Source: Prauserella flavalba (GTDB taxonomy: Bacteria > Actinomycetota > Actinomycetes > Mycobacteriales > Pseudonocardiaceae). From it: 64,000 nt of DNA. The notes under the pieces were generated by a model, which was not told the DNA's origin, did not search any database, and worked only from the letters and a program-made list of their open reading frames with translations. Numbering within the stretch: position 1 is the first letter of the stretch; each line of letters starts with the position of its first letter. Shown here one piece after another: positions 42,048-51,263 of this stretch. The DNA lies in the NCBI RefSeq assembly GCF_003202235.1, contig NZ_MASU01000005.1, positions 1,240,001-1,304,000 of the forward strand, written 5' to 3'. The translations under genes and the position numbers were made by a program.

Positions 42048-43786
42048 TCCGGCACCTCTACCGGCTGGTCCCGCAGCCGCGCCTGCTGCTGCGACTGGGC
42101 GGGCTGAACGCCGTGCAGGCCGTACTGCAGGGACTGCTGCTCGGCTCCCTGATCCCGATCCTGGGTTCGCTGCTGCGGCCGGAGCCCGACTTCGCCGCCG
42201 CGGCACCGTGGCTGATCGCCGCCGCGGCCGGGCTCGCCGCCCACAGCGCGCTCACCGTCGCCGCCACGCCGGTCGGGTTCGCCGCCAGCTCCGACCTCGC
42301 CGGGCAGCTGCGGCAACGGCTGATCGACCACACCGCGACGCTGCCGCTGGGCTGGTTCACCCCCGAGAACAGGGCCCGCCTCGCGCGCGCCACCACCGCC
42401 GACGCCGCCAACATCGGCAACCTCGCCGTGAGTATCGGCGGGCCCGCGATCACCGCGACACTCACCCCGCTCACGATCATCGGCGTCACGACCGCGGTCG
42501 ACTGGCGCGTCGCGCTGCTGTTCGCCGCGATCATGCCCTTCGCCCTGCTCGCGTTGCGCCGCGCGGGGCGGATCGCGTCCATCGCGGACGTCGAGCTGGA
42601 GCGGGCGGCCGCGGACATCGCGGGCCGCGCGATCGAGCTCGGGCAGGCCCAGCCGGTGCTCAGGGCCGCGGGCCAGGGCGCCACCGGCACGGTGCGGCTG
42701 CGCGCCGCGCTCGACGAGCACCGCACCGTGTACCGGCAGGGGCTGCGGCGCTCCACGGTTCCCGACCTCACCTACACCGCCGTGGTCATGGCGGGCTTCG
42801 TCGCGATCCTCGTCCTCAGCGCGCTCCTCCTGCTCGATGGCACGCTCGGCGTCGCCGACGTGGTCGCCGTCCTGGTGCTCGCCGTCCGGTTCCTCGAACC
42901 GCTCGGCAACCTGGTCGAGCTGATCGGCGCCCTGCACGCCATGGACAACGCCGTCGGCAGGGTCGGGGCGCTGCTCGCCACTCCCCCGCTGCCCGAGCCC
43001 GCCGAGCCGGTGACCACGGCGCCCGGCACGTCGGTCGAGCTGGCCGGCGTCACGTTCACCTACCCCGGCGGCACCAGGCCCGCGCTCAGCGGTGTGTCGT
43101 TCACGTGCCCGCCGGGCAGCACCACGGCGCTCATCGGCCCTTCCGGCTCGGGCAAGACCACGGTGACCCGGCTGATCGCCCGGTTCTTCGACACCGGCGA
43201 GGGCGCGATCCGCATCGGCGGCGTCGACGTGCGCGAGCTCGACCAGCGGACGCTGCTGGACTCGATCGCCGTGGTGTTCCAGGACGTCTACCTCTTCGAC
43301 GACACCATCGAGGAGAACCTGCGAATCGCCAGGCCCGGCGCCACCGAAGAGGAGCTCGTCGAGGCGGCACGTGCCGCGCGCCTCGACGAGGTGATCGACC
43401 GCCTGCCCGAGGGCTGGCACACCAGGGTCGGGGAAGGCGGGTCGCGCCTCTCCGGCGGCGAGCGCCAGCGCGTGTCGATCGCCCGCGCGTTCCTGAAGCG
43501 GGCCGGCATCGTGCTCATCGACGAAGCCGGGTCCGCGCTCGACCCCGAGAACGAGCGAGCCGTCAGCCAGGCCATCGCGCGGCTCGCCGCCGACCGCACC
43601 CGCACCGTGCTCGTCATCGCCCACCGGCCCGCAACCCTCGACGCGGCCGACCACGTTGTCGCGCTCGACGACGGGCACGTCGCCGAGGCGGGCCCGCCCG
43701 CGCGGCTGCGGACCACCGGAGGGCTGTTCGCCCGCCTCTACCGGCAGTACGACCACGCTCGCTCCTGGCGGCTGGAGGTGAGCTGA
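42044..43786 (+). CDS. Exporter-fold ABC transporter, siderophore importer subunit B (YbtQ/IrtB-like)
   Basis: The 580-aa protein has an N-terminal six-helix domain and an ATPase domain with G-P-S-G-S-G-K-T-T, L-S-G-G-E-R-Q-R-V-S-I-A and V-L-I-D-E-A-G-S-A-L-D. The GTG at 42044 overlaps the stop of the 84-aa gene. It should form a heterodimer with the 600-aa protein to import ferric siderophores, as inferred from the iron box and the adjoining binding protein. Strict export is the alternative for this fold. Confidence 0.85.
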   Translation: MIRHLYRLVPQPRLLLRLGGLNAVQAVLQGLLLGSLIPILGSLLRPEPDFAAAAPWLIAAAAGLAAHSALTVAATPVGFAASSDLAGQLRQRLIDHTATLPLGWFTPENRARLARATTADAANIGNLAVSIGGPAITATLTPLTIIGVTTAVDWRVALLFAAIMPFALLALRRAGRIASIADVELERAAADIAGRAIELGQAQPVLRAAGQGATGTVRLRAALDEHRTVYRQGLRRSTVPDLTYTAVVMAGFVAILVLSALLLLDGTLGVADVVAVLVLAVRFLEPLGNLVELIGALHAMDNAVGRVGALLATPPLPEPAEPVTTAPGTSVELAGVTFTYPGGTRPALSGVSFTCPPGSTTALIGPSGSGKTTVTRLIARFFDTGEGAIRIGGVDVRELDQRTLLDSIAVVFQDVYLFDDTIEENLRIARPGATEEELVEAARAARLDEVIDRLPEGWHTRVGEGGSRLSGGERQRVSIARAFLKRAGIVLIDEAGSALDPENERAVSQAIARLAADRTRTVLVIAHRPATLDAADHVVALDDGHVAEAGPPARLRTTGGLFARLYRQYDHARSWRLEVS

Positions 43787-43787
43787 G

Positions 43788-44756
43788 GTGCGGCGCGTTC
43801 TCGCCGCGGCGGCGACGCTGCTGGCCGTCGCGGCGTGTGGCCCGGGCGAGGCCGGCAACGGGCGGGCGGCCGGACCGGAGGTCACCGTGCGCTCGGCGGC
43901 GGGCGAGGTGACGGTGCCGGTCACGGCCGAGGCGATCTGGGCGCTCGACGAGGCCAGCGCGGTGCACCTGCTCTCCCTCGGCGTCACCCCGACCCACGCC
44001 GCGCGCACCGCCTACGCCGGGGACGAGATCGTCACCGCCTCACGCACGCTGCTGGAGGACGCGGGCGTGGAACTCGTGCCGCCCCGGCGCCCCGAACTGG
44101 TCGCCGAGGCGGCGCCCGCGCTGATCGTGGGCACCGACTTCCCCGCGCACCACGAGCAACGCGCGCAGCTCGAGCAACTCGCTCCGGTGCTGTTGACCGA
44201 CGACAACCTGCCGTGGCAGGACCAGCTGGCCCTGCTGGGCAGGGTCACCGGGCGCGGGGAACGCGCCGGGGCGCTCACCCGGCGGCTGACCGCCGAGGTC
44301 CGTGCGCTGGCGGGCCGCGTCGCCGCGTCCGAGCACGCGGGGGCGTCGGTGTCCGTGCTGTCCGGCTGCGGCGAGCAGGCCTGCGCATACGGCAGCGGGC
44401 GTGCGCTGGGCAGCCTGCTGGCGCAGCTTGGGTTCACCCGGCCCGCCCCGCAGCGGGACGGTGGCGACGAGTGGGGCTACGAACTCGTCTCCCGTGAGCG
44501 GCTGGCCGAGCACCGCGCGGACATCGTGCTCTCGCTCGTCGGTTCCATCGGGCGCGACCCGCTGACCTCGGGTGGCGCGCCACTGCTGGACACCGGCGGC
44601 GCGATCACCGCCCCGGTGGACTTCGGCGCCTGGTACGGCTCGGGCACGCTGAATCTCGCGTGGATGCTCCACGACCTCGACGCCGTCCTGTTCGGGGACG
44701 GGAGAACCGCCACCGCGGCCGACACCGGGCGCCTGTGGTCGCGGATCAGCGGGTAG
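43788..44756 (+). CDS. Siderophore/iron ABC substrate-binding lipoprotein (FecB-like)
   Basis: The 322-aa protein has a lipoprotein signal ending A-V-A-A-C with the lipidated cysteine at 17. The FecB/FepB fold follows (I-W-A-L-D-E-A-S-A-V-H-L-L-S-L-G-V, and D-I-V-L-S-L-V-G near the C-terminus). It would catch ferric siderophores at the outer face of the membrane for the ABC pair. GTG 43788 lies two bases after the previous stop. It is the last gene of the iron-box operon. Confidence 0.87.
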   Translation: MRRVLAAAATLLAVAACGPGEAGNGRAAGPEVTVRSAAGEVTVPVTAEAIWALDEASAVHLLSLGVTPTHAARTAYAGDEIVTASRTLLEDAGVELVPPRRPELVAEAAPALIVGTDFPAHHEQRAQLEQLAPVLLTDDNLPWQDQLALLGRVTGRGERAGALTRRLTAEVRALAGRVAASEHAGASVSVLSGCGEQACAYGSGRALGSLLAQLGFTRPAPQRDGGDEWGYELVSRERLAEHRADIVLSLVGSIGRDPLTSGGAPLLDTGGAITAPVDFGAWYGSGTLNLAWMLHDLDAVLFGDGRTATAADTGRLWSRISG

Positions 44757-46043
44757 TCACACGAAGTAGCGCAGCCACACGTACACCCACGCCAGGATGG
44801 TGCTGAGCACGGTGACGACGATGCCGTACTTGGTGAACTGCCAGAAGCTGATGGGGTGCCCGGTCCTGGCGGCGATGCCGATGGCGACCACGTTGGCGCT
44901 CGCGGCCACGGCCGTGCCGTTGCCGCCGAAGTCGGCGCCGAGCGCGAAGGCCCACCACAGCGCTTGGCCCGTCTGCGGGTCCGGGGCCTGCGCGACGACA
45001 CCCTCCACGATGGGCGCCATCGTGGCGACGTAGGGGATGTTGTCGAAGAAGGCGCCGAGCACGGCCGAGCCGAAGATCAGGCTCGTGGCCGCGGCGAAGT
45101 AGTTGTCCCCCAGCACGTCCACCGCCCACGTGCCGATGTCGGCGATGACTCCGGTGTGGACGAGCCCGGCGACCATGACGAACAGCCCCATGAAGAACGT
45201 GAGCGTGGGCCATTCCACCTCGCGCAGCACGTCGCCGAGGTCCACATCGGCCACGAGTACCATCACGCCCGCGCCGACGAGCGCCACGATCGACGGTTCG
45301 ATGTGGACCACCGCGTGCAGCGCGAAGGCCGTGATCACGCCACCGAGCACCACCAGGCAGCGCACGAGCAGCTTCGGGTCGGTGATCGCCCGCTTCTCCT
45401 GCAGGGCCATGACCTCGTCGAGGTGCCCGGACTCGTGCTGGAACGACCTGCGGAACAGGAACCGGGTGAACAGCACGAAGAACGCGAAGATCACCACCAC
45501 GATCGGCGCCATGTGGACGAGGAAGTCGGTGAAGGTCAGCCCGGCGCGGCTGCCGATGATGATGTTCGGCGGGTCGCCGATGAGCGTCGCGGCACCACCG
45601 ATGTTGGACGCGAGGATCTCGGCGATCAGGTAGGGCTGGGCGGGGATCCGGAGCCGGTTGCACACCACCACCGTCACCGGCGCCACGAGCATGATCGTGG
45701 TGACGTTGTCGAGGAACGGCGAGGCGATGGCGGTGATGAGCATCAGCATCACCATCAGCCGGTACGGCTTGCCGCGGGACCGTTTCGCGGCCCAGATGCC
45801 GAGGTAGTCGAACAGCCCGGTCTGCTTGACGATGCCGACAATGATCATCATCCCGAGCAGCAGGAAGATGACGTTCCAGTCGATCCCCTCGTGCTCGGAG
45901 AAGAACACCTCCGACCCGGGGATGAGGCCGGTGACGGCCATCGCGCCCGCGGCGATGAGCACCACCGCGACCTTGTTGGCCTTCTCCGTGGCGATGAAGA
46001 AGAACGCGACGACGAAGATCGCGAGGGCGAGGACGGCACTCAA
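44757..46043 (-). CDS. NhaD/ArsB-type ion transporter (SLC13-like fold)
   Basis: The 428-aa protein has about 11-12 membrane helices. It contains A-S-N-I-G-G-A-A-T-L-I-G-D-P-P-N and its second-half counterpart (L-G-A-D-F-G-G-N-G-T-A), the paired motifs of the ArsB/NhaD/CitM ion transporter superfamily. Substrates include Na+/H+, arsenite or dicarboxylates. It is encoded downstream of a CBS protein and an SPFH-KhtT fusion, pointing to regulated cation exchange. The only workable start is TTG 46043, with poor ribosome site. Arsenite export is not supported because no arsenic genes are near. Confidence 0.82.
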   Translation of the reverse strand: MSAVLALAIFVVAFFFIATEKANKVAVVLIAAGAMAVTGLIPGSEVFFSEHEGIDWNVIFLLLGMMIIVGIVKQTGLFDYLGIWAAKRSRGKPYRLMVMLMLITAIASPFLDNVTTIMLVAPVTVVVCNRLRIPAQPYLIAEILASNIGGAATLIGDPPNIIIGSRAGLTFTDFLVHMAPIVVVIFAFFVLFTRFLFRRSFQHESGHLDEVMALQEKRAITDPKLLVRCLVVLGGVITAFALHAVVHIEPSIVALVGAGVMVLVADVDLGDVLREVEWPTLTFFMGLFVMVAGLVHTGVIADIGTWAVDVLGDNYFAAATSLIFGSAVLGAFFDNIPYVATMAPIVEGVVAQAPDPQTGQALWWAFALGADFGGNGTAVAASANVVAIGIAARTGHPISFWQFTKYGIVVTVLSTILAWVYVWLRYFV

Positions 46044-46083
46044 CGGTCACACCCCGGGGTTCGGTGTCCGGGCGGGATGACGC

Positions 46084-46590
46084 TCAGTCCTCCAGTCCGG
46101 ACAGGGCGAGGCTCGTGACGAGCCGGTCGAGCGTGACCGCGCCCGCGAGGGTGCCGCCGGCGCCGGTGACGGCCACCAGCGGGCTGTGGGTGCGCGCCAT
46201 CAGCGCCGCCACCTCCAGGAGTGTGGCCTCCTGGGACACCGTCACGAGCCGGGGCGGCTGGCGCGGCAGGCAGTCACCGACCGTGAGCCCGGCCAGCTCA
46301 CGCCAGAACTCGTCGGCGTGGGCCTCGTCGATGGTGCGGGTCAGCGCCGCGTCCTCCTGGTAGCTCGCGGGAACCAGCAGGCGCAGCACCTGCGTGCCAG
46401 GCAGCACGATCCGGGGCCGGATGAACTCGTCCACGATGATCAGCCCGGGCAGCCTGCCCACGGCCATCACGCGCACGGCCTTGGCGACCGGGTCGTCGAC
46501 GGTCACGGTCGGGACGTTGACCGCGATCTCGTGTGCTTGCATGGCACCATTCCTCAGCGCACGACGGCTCAGTGTTCCCAGCGTGGTCAT
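46084..46590 (-). CDS. CBS-domain pair protein
   Basis: The 168-aa protein consists of two CBS modules, residues about 21-75 ([14 protein letters not shown]) and 105-165 ([16 protein letters not shown]). A Bateman pair of this kind binds adenine nucleotides or cyclic dinucleotides and gates transporters. GGGAGG lies 4 nt before ATG 46590, which also overlaps the stop of the SPFH gene. An internal ATG (46542) would give a shorter form. It is between the SPFH-KhtT protein and the ion transporter and probably regulates transport. Confidence 0.85.
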   Translation of the reverse strand: MTTLGTLSRRALRNGAMQAHEIAVNVPTVTVDDPVAKAVRVMAVGRLPGLIIVDEFIRPRIVLPGTQVLRLLVPASYQEDAALTRTIDEAHADEFWRELAGLTVGDCLPRQPPRLVTVSQEATLLEVAALMARTHSPLVAVTGAGGTLAGAVTLDRLVTSLALSGLED

Positions 46591-47483
46591 CTCGCCTCCC
46601 TGGTGAGCTCGAGGACACGGCGTTCGAGGTCCGCGAGACGGTCGGAGACGGACCGGGTGTGGAGCAGGTCGGCGAGCCGGTCGGCCTCGCCGGGTTCGAG
46701 CACGATCGTCTGCGCGGGCACGTCGGGGTCCTCGCCGGCGTAGACGGCCACGTGGCTGCGGCCGTCCTCGTCGACGAGCAGCCCGAGGCGCTGGCCGCCG
46801 TGCGTGACGATCTGGTGCAGGGTGCCGATCCCGTGGAACCGGTTGCTGGTGGCGTCCACTGTGGACTTTCCTCCGTTCCGCTCGGGGCCGGGCCGGCGCG
46901 CGGCCCAGCCGATCAGCTCGTCGCCGAGCCGGACCTCCACCCGGGAGAGCTCGAGCCCGTCCACCTCGACGCCCCACCCGCGCACGCGGTCGCCGATGCG
47001 CCCGGTCACGGCGTCGAGCGCGTCCCGCGACGGTCCGGCGAGCGCCGCGAGCTCGCGGCGCCGGACGAAGGCGCGCACCTGGTCGGCGGCGACGGCCTCG
47101 ATCGCGCCGGGTGAGCGGGGCGCGGCGATGTAGGTGGCGGGGTCGGTGACGGTGGCGAGCAGCGAGCCGTTCACGGTCACCGGAACCCCGTCGGCGGTGA
47201 CGGCGTCGATCCACAGCAGGTCGACGCGGGTCGCGCCCAGCGGGACCCGCACCCCGCGGCGCAGCACGGGCAGGACCAGGACGAGCCCGGGGCCGCGGAC
47301 GGCGACGACCTTGCCGAAGCGCAGCAGCACCATCCGCTGTCCCTCGCCGACCACCCGCAGCAGCGACAGGCACAGTCCCAGCGTCACCAGCACGGCGCCG
47401 AGAACCCAGCCACCGGAGGTGCCCTCGGTGATCGAGGTCTGGGCCGTGGCGGGGTTCTGCCGGGGCTCCGCCGGCGTGGTCAT
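46587..47483 (-). CDS. SPFH/Band 7 protein fused to a KhtT-like antiporter-regulator domain
   Basis: The 298-aa protein has one membrane helix (about residues 26-43). A Band 7/SPFH domain follows (44-192, [12 protein letters not shown] and the [11 protein letters not shown] end). A domain at 212-275 reads F-H-G-I-G-T...G-Q-R-L-G-L-L-V and then V-Y-A-G-E-D-P-D, ending E-A-D-R-L-A-D-L-L. That block matches the N-terminal domain of KhtT-type regulatory subunits of K+/H+ antiporters. A short amphipathic helix (279-297) ends the chain. The fusion suggests membrane-scaffolded regulation of a cation/proton exchanger. ATG 47483 has GGGAGG upstream. Confidence 0.8.
   Translation of the reverse strand: MTTPAEPRQNPATAQTSITEGTSGGWVLGAVLVTLGLCLSLLRVVGEGQRMVLLRFGKVVAVRGPGLVLVLPVLRRGVRVPLGATRVDLLWIDAVTADGVPVTVNGSLLATVTDPATYIAAPRSPGAIEAVAADQVRAFVRRRELAALAGPSRDALDAVTGRIGDRVRGWGVEVDGLELSRVEVRLGDELIGWAARRPGPERNGGKSTVDATSNRFHGIGTLHQIVTHGGQRLGLLVDEDGRSHVAVYAGEDPDVPAQTIVLEPGEADRLADLLHTRSVSDRLADLERRVLELTREAR
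46855..46865. repeat. TCCACTGTGGA palindrome
   Basis: Second exact copy of the palindrome described at 4185-4195, here inside the SPFH-KhtT coding region near the junction of the two domains. Confidence 0.55.
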
Positions 47484-47659
47484 GCGTTCGCCTCCCGGAT
47501 GCCGTGGCGCTGCGGTCCTCCCGACTCTCCGCGACCGCGGGGCCCGGCACCATCGGGTCCAGCACCCATCTCGGGAGGGGTCCGCTGTGTACGCCGGCGC
47601 GGCCACGTGCGAGGCACCCCGGATGGACGCCGCCGGCGCCGGCGGCGACCCTGGGAGTC

Positions 47660-48646
47660 ATGCGAGACCGCGACACGCCGCGATCGGCGCCAAGGGGGCT
47701 GTTCCGTCGGCTGGTGACGATCAACGGGCTGGTGTTCGCGGTAGGCACCCTCGTGCTCGCCCTGTCGCCGGCGACCGTGTCCTCCCCGGTGCTGATCACC
47801 GAGGTGCCGGTGCTCATCCTGGGGCTCGCGGTGATCCTCACCGCGAACGCGCTGCTGGTGCGGTCGAGCCTCGCGCCGCTGGACGCGCTCACCTCCGTGA
47901 TGCAGCGCGTCGACCTGCTGCGCACCGGGAACCGCCTGCCGCGCAACAACAACGGCGACCTGGCACACGTGATCGACACGTTCAACGCGATGCTCGACCG
48001 GCTGGAGGCCGAGCGCAGCGAGAGCAGCGCGCACGCGCTCGCCGCGCAGGAGGGCGAGCGGGAACGCATCGCGCGCGAACTGCACGACGAGATCGGGCAG
48101 AGCCTCACCGTCGTGCTGCTGGGGCTCAAGCGCACGGTCGACCGCGCGCCCGAGGACCTGCGGGAGGAGCTGCACCAGACGCAGGAGTCGGTGCGGGCGT
48201 GCCTCGACGAGGTGCGAGTGGTGGCGAGGCGGCTGCGTCCCGGTGTGCTGACCGATCTGGGTCTCGCCAGCGCGCTCACGGCGCTGAGCAGTGAGTTCTC
48301 CCAGGCGAGCGGGGTGCCCGTGACGCGGAGGGTCGACGGCGCGCTGGCCGGGCTCAGCCAGGAGGCCGAGCTCGTCGTCTACCGGATCGCGCAGGAGGGA
48401 CTGACCAACGTCGCCCGGCACGCCGGCGCGAGCAGGGTGGTGTTGTCGTTGCGGCGCGAGCGGGGCAGGCTGACGCTGACGATCGCCGACGACGGTCGCG
48501 GCGCCGAGATCAAGGAGGGAGCGGGGATCCGGGGTATGCGCGAGCGGGCACTGCTCATCAACGCCCGGCTGACCGTCGACTCGGCGCCCGGCGACGGCAC
48601 GCGGGTGACGCTGGCACTGCCGCAGGCGACGGCGGAGGCGAGGTGA
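47660..48646 (+). CDS. NarL-type sensor histidine kinase (HAMP + HisKA_3)
   Basis: The 328-aa kinase has two membrane helices (about residues 20-37 and 47-68), a HAMP-like region, and the HisKA_3 phospho-acceptor [10 protein letters not shown] with His142. An ATPase domain with D-D-G-R-G and G-I-R-G-M-R-E-R follows. The loop between helices is short, so it may sense membrane state. ATG 47660 has GGGAG just upstream; the longer frame crosses the divergent region. Its stop overlaps the response regulator (GTGA). It is divergent from the SPFH-KhtT module. Confidence 0.87.
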   Translation: MRDRDTPRSAPRGLFRRLVTINGLVFAVGTLVLALSPATVSSPVLITEVPVLILGLAVILTANALLVRSSLAPLDALTSVMQRVDLLRTGNRLPRNNNGDLAHVIDTFNAMLDRLEAERSESSAHALAAQEGERERIARELHDEIGQSLTVVLLGLKRTVDRAPEDLREELHQTQESVRACLDEVRVVARRLRPGVLTDLGLASALTALSSEFSQASGVPVTRRVDGALAGLSQEAELVVYRIAQEGLTNVARHAGASRVVLSLRRERGRLTLTIADDGRGAEIKEGAGIRGMRERALLINARLTVDSAPGDGTRVTLALPQATAEAR

Positions 48647-49302
48647 CCGCCGTGGCACCGACCCGGATCCTGCTGGCCGACGACCACGCCCTCGTCCGCA
48701 GGGGGCTGCGGCTGATCCTCGACGCGGAACCGGACCTGACGGTGGTCGCCGAGGCACCCGACGGCGCCGAGGCCATCGAGGCGGCGGACCCCGACGGCGT
48801 CGACCTGGCCGTGCTGGACATCGCGATGCCGAGGATGACGGGGATCCAGGCCGCCAGGGAGATCTCCCGGCGGGCGCCGAAGGTGCGCATCCTGATGCTG
48901 TCCATGTACGACAACGAGCAGTACTTCTTCGAGTCGCTCAAGGCGGGCGCGTCCGGCTACGTCCTCAAGTCGGTGGCCGACCGGGACCTCATCGAGGCGT
49001 GCCGCGCCGCGATGCGGGGCGAGCCGTTCCTGTACCCGGGCGCGATCACGTCGCTCATCCGCGAATACCTGCAGCGCAACCGGGACGGCGGGCGCCTGCC
49101 GGAGACGATCCTCACGCCGAGGGAGGAGGAGATCGTCAAGCTCATCGCGGAGGGCAACTCCACCAAGGAGATCGCCGACATCCTCGTGATCAGCGCCAAG
49201 ACGGTGGACCGCCACCGCGCCAACGTGCTGCAGAAGCTGGGCATGCGCGACCGGCTGGAGCTGACCCGCTACGCGATCAGAGTCGGGCTCGTCGAACCGT
49301 GA
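48643..49302 (+). CDS. NarL/LuxR-type response regulator
   Basis: The 219-aa regulator has a receiver domain with D13-D14 and phospho-acceptor D59 (L-D-I-A-M-P). A LuxR-type HTH follows near 155-215 (L-T-P-R-E-E-E-I-V-K-L-I-A-E-G, T-V-D-R-H-R-A-N-V-L-Q-K-L-G). GTG 48643 overlaps the kinase stop, so the two are made together. Targets are unknown; the divergent ion-transport module is the nearest candidate. Confidence 0.9.
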   Translation: MTAVAPTRILLADDHALVRRGLRLILDAEPDLTVVAEAPDGAEAIEAADPDGVDLAVLDIAMPRMTGIQAAREISRRAPKVRILMLSMYDNEQYFFESLKAGASGYVLKSVADRDLIEACRAAMRGEPFLYPGAITSLIREYLQRNRDGGRLPETILTPREEEIVKLIAEGNSTKEIADILVISAKTVDRHRANVLQKLGMRDRLELTRYAIRVGLVEP

Positions 49303-49319
49303 CGAGCCCGGGACCGACG

Positions 49320-50324
49320 ATGCGGGCGTTCGTGGTCACCGCCCCGGGAGCGGCTGCCGTCCACGACGTGCCCGCGCCCGTGCCCGCGTCCGGCGAGGTG
49401 GTGGTGGACGTCGAGCGCGCCGGGGTGTGCGGCACCGACGTCGAGTTCTTCACCGGCGAGATGCAGTATCTGCACGACGGGCACGCGCGCTTCCCGATGC
49501 GGCTGGGGCACGAATGGGCGGGCACGGTGACCGCGCTCGGCGAGGGCACCGACCCGGCGTGGCTCGGCCGCAGGGTCACCGGCGACACGATGCTCGGCTG
49601 CGGCCGGTGCCCGCGCTGCCGCGACGGACGCGGGCACGTGTGCGAGTTCCGCGCCGAGATCGGCATCCGCGGCGGCAGGCCCGGCGCGCTCGCCGAGCGG
49701 CTGGCCGTGCCCGCGACCGCGCTGCACGCGCTGCCCCCTGCCGTCGACCCGGCACTGGGCGCGCTGGTGGAGCCGGGCGGCAACGCGCTGCGCGCCGTCG
49801 AGGCCGCGCGGCTGCGGCCGGGCGACCGCGTGCTCGTCCTCGGCCCCGGCACGATCGGGCTGCTGGCGGCGATGTTCGCGCGCGCCGCCGGCGCGGAGGT
49901 GCACCTGCTGGGCCGCACGGAGGAGTCGCTCGCCTTCGCGCGTTCGCTCGGCTTCGAGGCGGGCGACACGGTGCCCGGGCGGGCGTTCGACGCGGTGATC
50001 GACGCCTCGAACGCCCCGGCGCTGCCCGCCCGCGCGGTGGAGCTGGTGGAGCCGGGCAGGCGCGTGGTGTACGTGGGGATCGCGGGCAGCCCGAGCACGC
50101 TCGACACGCGGGCGCTGGTGCTGAAGGACGTCACCGCGGTAGGGGTGCTGAGCGCGTCGCCCGCATTGGCCCGGACCATCGAGCACTACGCCGGCGGCAC
50201 GGTGGACCCACGCCCGCTCGTGGCGGCCACCGTCGGGCTCGGCGACGTCGCGGCGGTGCTCGCGGGGCACCGGCCCGCCGGAGCCGGGCCGGGGCCGAAG
50301 ATCCACGTGGACCCGCGCCGCTGA
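49320..50324 (+). CDS. Zinc-dependent alcohol/polyol dehydrogenase (MDR)
   Basis: The 334-aa enzyme has the catalytic zinc set (C37, H64, E65 in G-H-E-W-A-G) and the structural zinc lobe cysteines 94, 97, 100 and 108 (C-G-R-C-P-R-C...C-E-F). The Rossmann motif is G-P-G-T-I-G-L-L. It resembles threonine/sorbitol dehydrogenase relatives. ATG 49320 has GGGA upstream; GTG 49299, overlapping the response-regulator stop, is an alternative start. The substrate is unknown. Confidence 0.84.
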   Translation: MRAFVVTAPGAAAVHDVPAPVPASGEVVVDVERAGVCGTDVEFFTGEMQYLHDGHARFPMRLGHEWAGTVTALGEGTDPAWLGRRVTGDTMLGCGRCPRCRDGRGHVCEFRAEIGIRGGRPGALAERLAVPATALHALPPAVDPALGALVEPGGNALRAVEAARLRPGDRVLVLGPGTIGLLAAMFARAAGAEVHLLGRTEESLAFARSLGFEAGDTVPGRAFDAVIDASNAPALPARAVELVEPGRRVVYVGIAGSPSTLDTRALVLKDVTAVGVLSASPALARTIEHYAGGTVDPRPLVAATVGLGDVAAVLAGHRPAGAGPGPKIHVDPRR

Positions 50325-50378
50325 CGTCCACGTCACAGCGGATTGGCACCCTCACCGCGGCTGCCCGACGATCATGGA

Positions 50379-50895
50379 CGACAACCTTCGTGCACGCGGG
50401 CTGGAACTACGGCTTCCGCGAGGACACCGGGCTCACGCCCCGGCACCTCGGCGACCTGGGCATACCGTCCTATGTGCTCAGTGAGTCCTGCCACAACGGC
50501 GGCGAACAGCTGATCGCCGGGTACGGCAGGTGGTGCGGGACGCCGAGGCGGCGGTGCCGAACGACCGGCCTCACCCCACCGCGTTCCTCGACGACTCGGG
50601 CACCGACCAGCCGTTCACCGGCGGCCGCTACGCCGCCTCGCCGACAGCTGGACCGCCACGCAGCGGGAGACGGTCGTGCAGCGCGACCCCGACGTGATCG
50701 TCATCAACGACTACGCCCCAGCCAGCGCCGCGGACAAGCACGCGTTCCTGGAGAGCTTCCCGCCGCTGCGGCACGTCTGCGCGGTCGAGCACGGGGGTCC
50801 TCGTGCTCGACTACGCCGAGCTGGTGCAGGGGCCGCGCAACCCCGCCGCCGTGCGCAAGGTCGCGGACCACCTCAACGAGCTGGGCGGGGCGTGA
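50379..50895 (+). pseudogene. Decayed iron/siderophore (or cobalamin) substrate-binding protein gene
   Basis: Three frames in turn carry recognisable pieces: T-F-V-H-A-G-W-N-Y-G-F...L-S-E-S-C-H-N-G, then V-R-D-A-E-A-A-V-P...F-L-D-D-S-G-T-D, then V-I-V-I-N-D-Y-A-P...H-L-N-E-L-G-G-A. The segments appear in the correct order for an ABC binding protein but are separated by frameshifts and at least one deletion (near 50505-50530 and near 50795). No start codon with a ribosome site is visible. It is a clear relic. Confidence 0.75.
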
Positions 50896-50925
50896 CCCGT
50901 GAGACCCGATCGGGTGATCAGCGAC

Positions 50926-51086
50926 TAGGATGGCGGAATCGGCGCCCGGTCGCGGGCGCCCGAGCCGTCGGCCCTCCGGCCGGGGCGCTCCTGCCGCTGG
51001 TGACAGGTCCCATGCGTTCCTGTCCGCGGCGACCGATCGGCGGCGTGCGGACCGGCCGGGCCGGTCCCCGACGAGCAGGAGGTTGA
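50926..51086 (+). ncRNA. Structured 5' leader ahead of a 54-aa ORF (candidate riboregulator)
   Basis: TAGGAT (50926-50931) can start a leader of about 150 nt. It contains three strong hairpins: 50941-50948/50953-50960 (8 bp, GTCG loop), 51002-51007/51019-51024 (6 bp, 11-nt loop) and 51049-51056/51060-51067 (8 bp). The last ends 10 nt before the AGGAGG of the small ORF, so folding could control its translation. It matches no riboswitch class I can recognise. Confidence 0.45.
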
Positions 51087-51251
51087 ATGGAGCACACGGA
51101 CACCGCCGCGCAGTTCCGGCAGATCGCGAACCCCTACCGGGTCCGGGTCGAGAAGGACCGGATCATCCGGGGCACGTCCTCGCAGCCGTGGCCTTCCGCC
51201 GTGACGGCGGACGGTTCCGCCGAGCAGTCCGACGGCGAGCAGCCGTCGTGA
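51087..51251 (+). CDS. 54-aa hypothetical protein
   Basis: A small frame begins at ATG 51087 with an ideal AGGAGG 4 nt upstream. It is hydrophilic, with F-R-Q-I-A-N-P-Y-R-V-R-V-E-K-D-R in the first half and a Ser/Gln/Glu-rich end. No family is recognised. The strong ribosome site and structured leader suggest it is real. It converges with the TetR gene 12 bp further on. Confidence 0.6.
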   Translation: MEHTDTAAQFRQIANPYRVRVEKDRIIRGTSSQPWPSAVTADGSAEQSDGEQPS

Positions 51252-51263
51252 CGGCACTGGCGC

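Noticed and set aside
50926-51086. Cobalamin or c-di-AMP riboswitch before the 54-aa ORF
   Set aside because: I could not find the conserved core sequences of either class. The region is structured but does not match a recognised aptamer.
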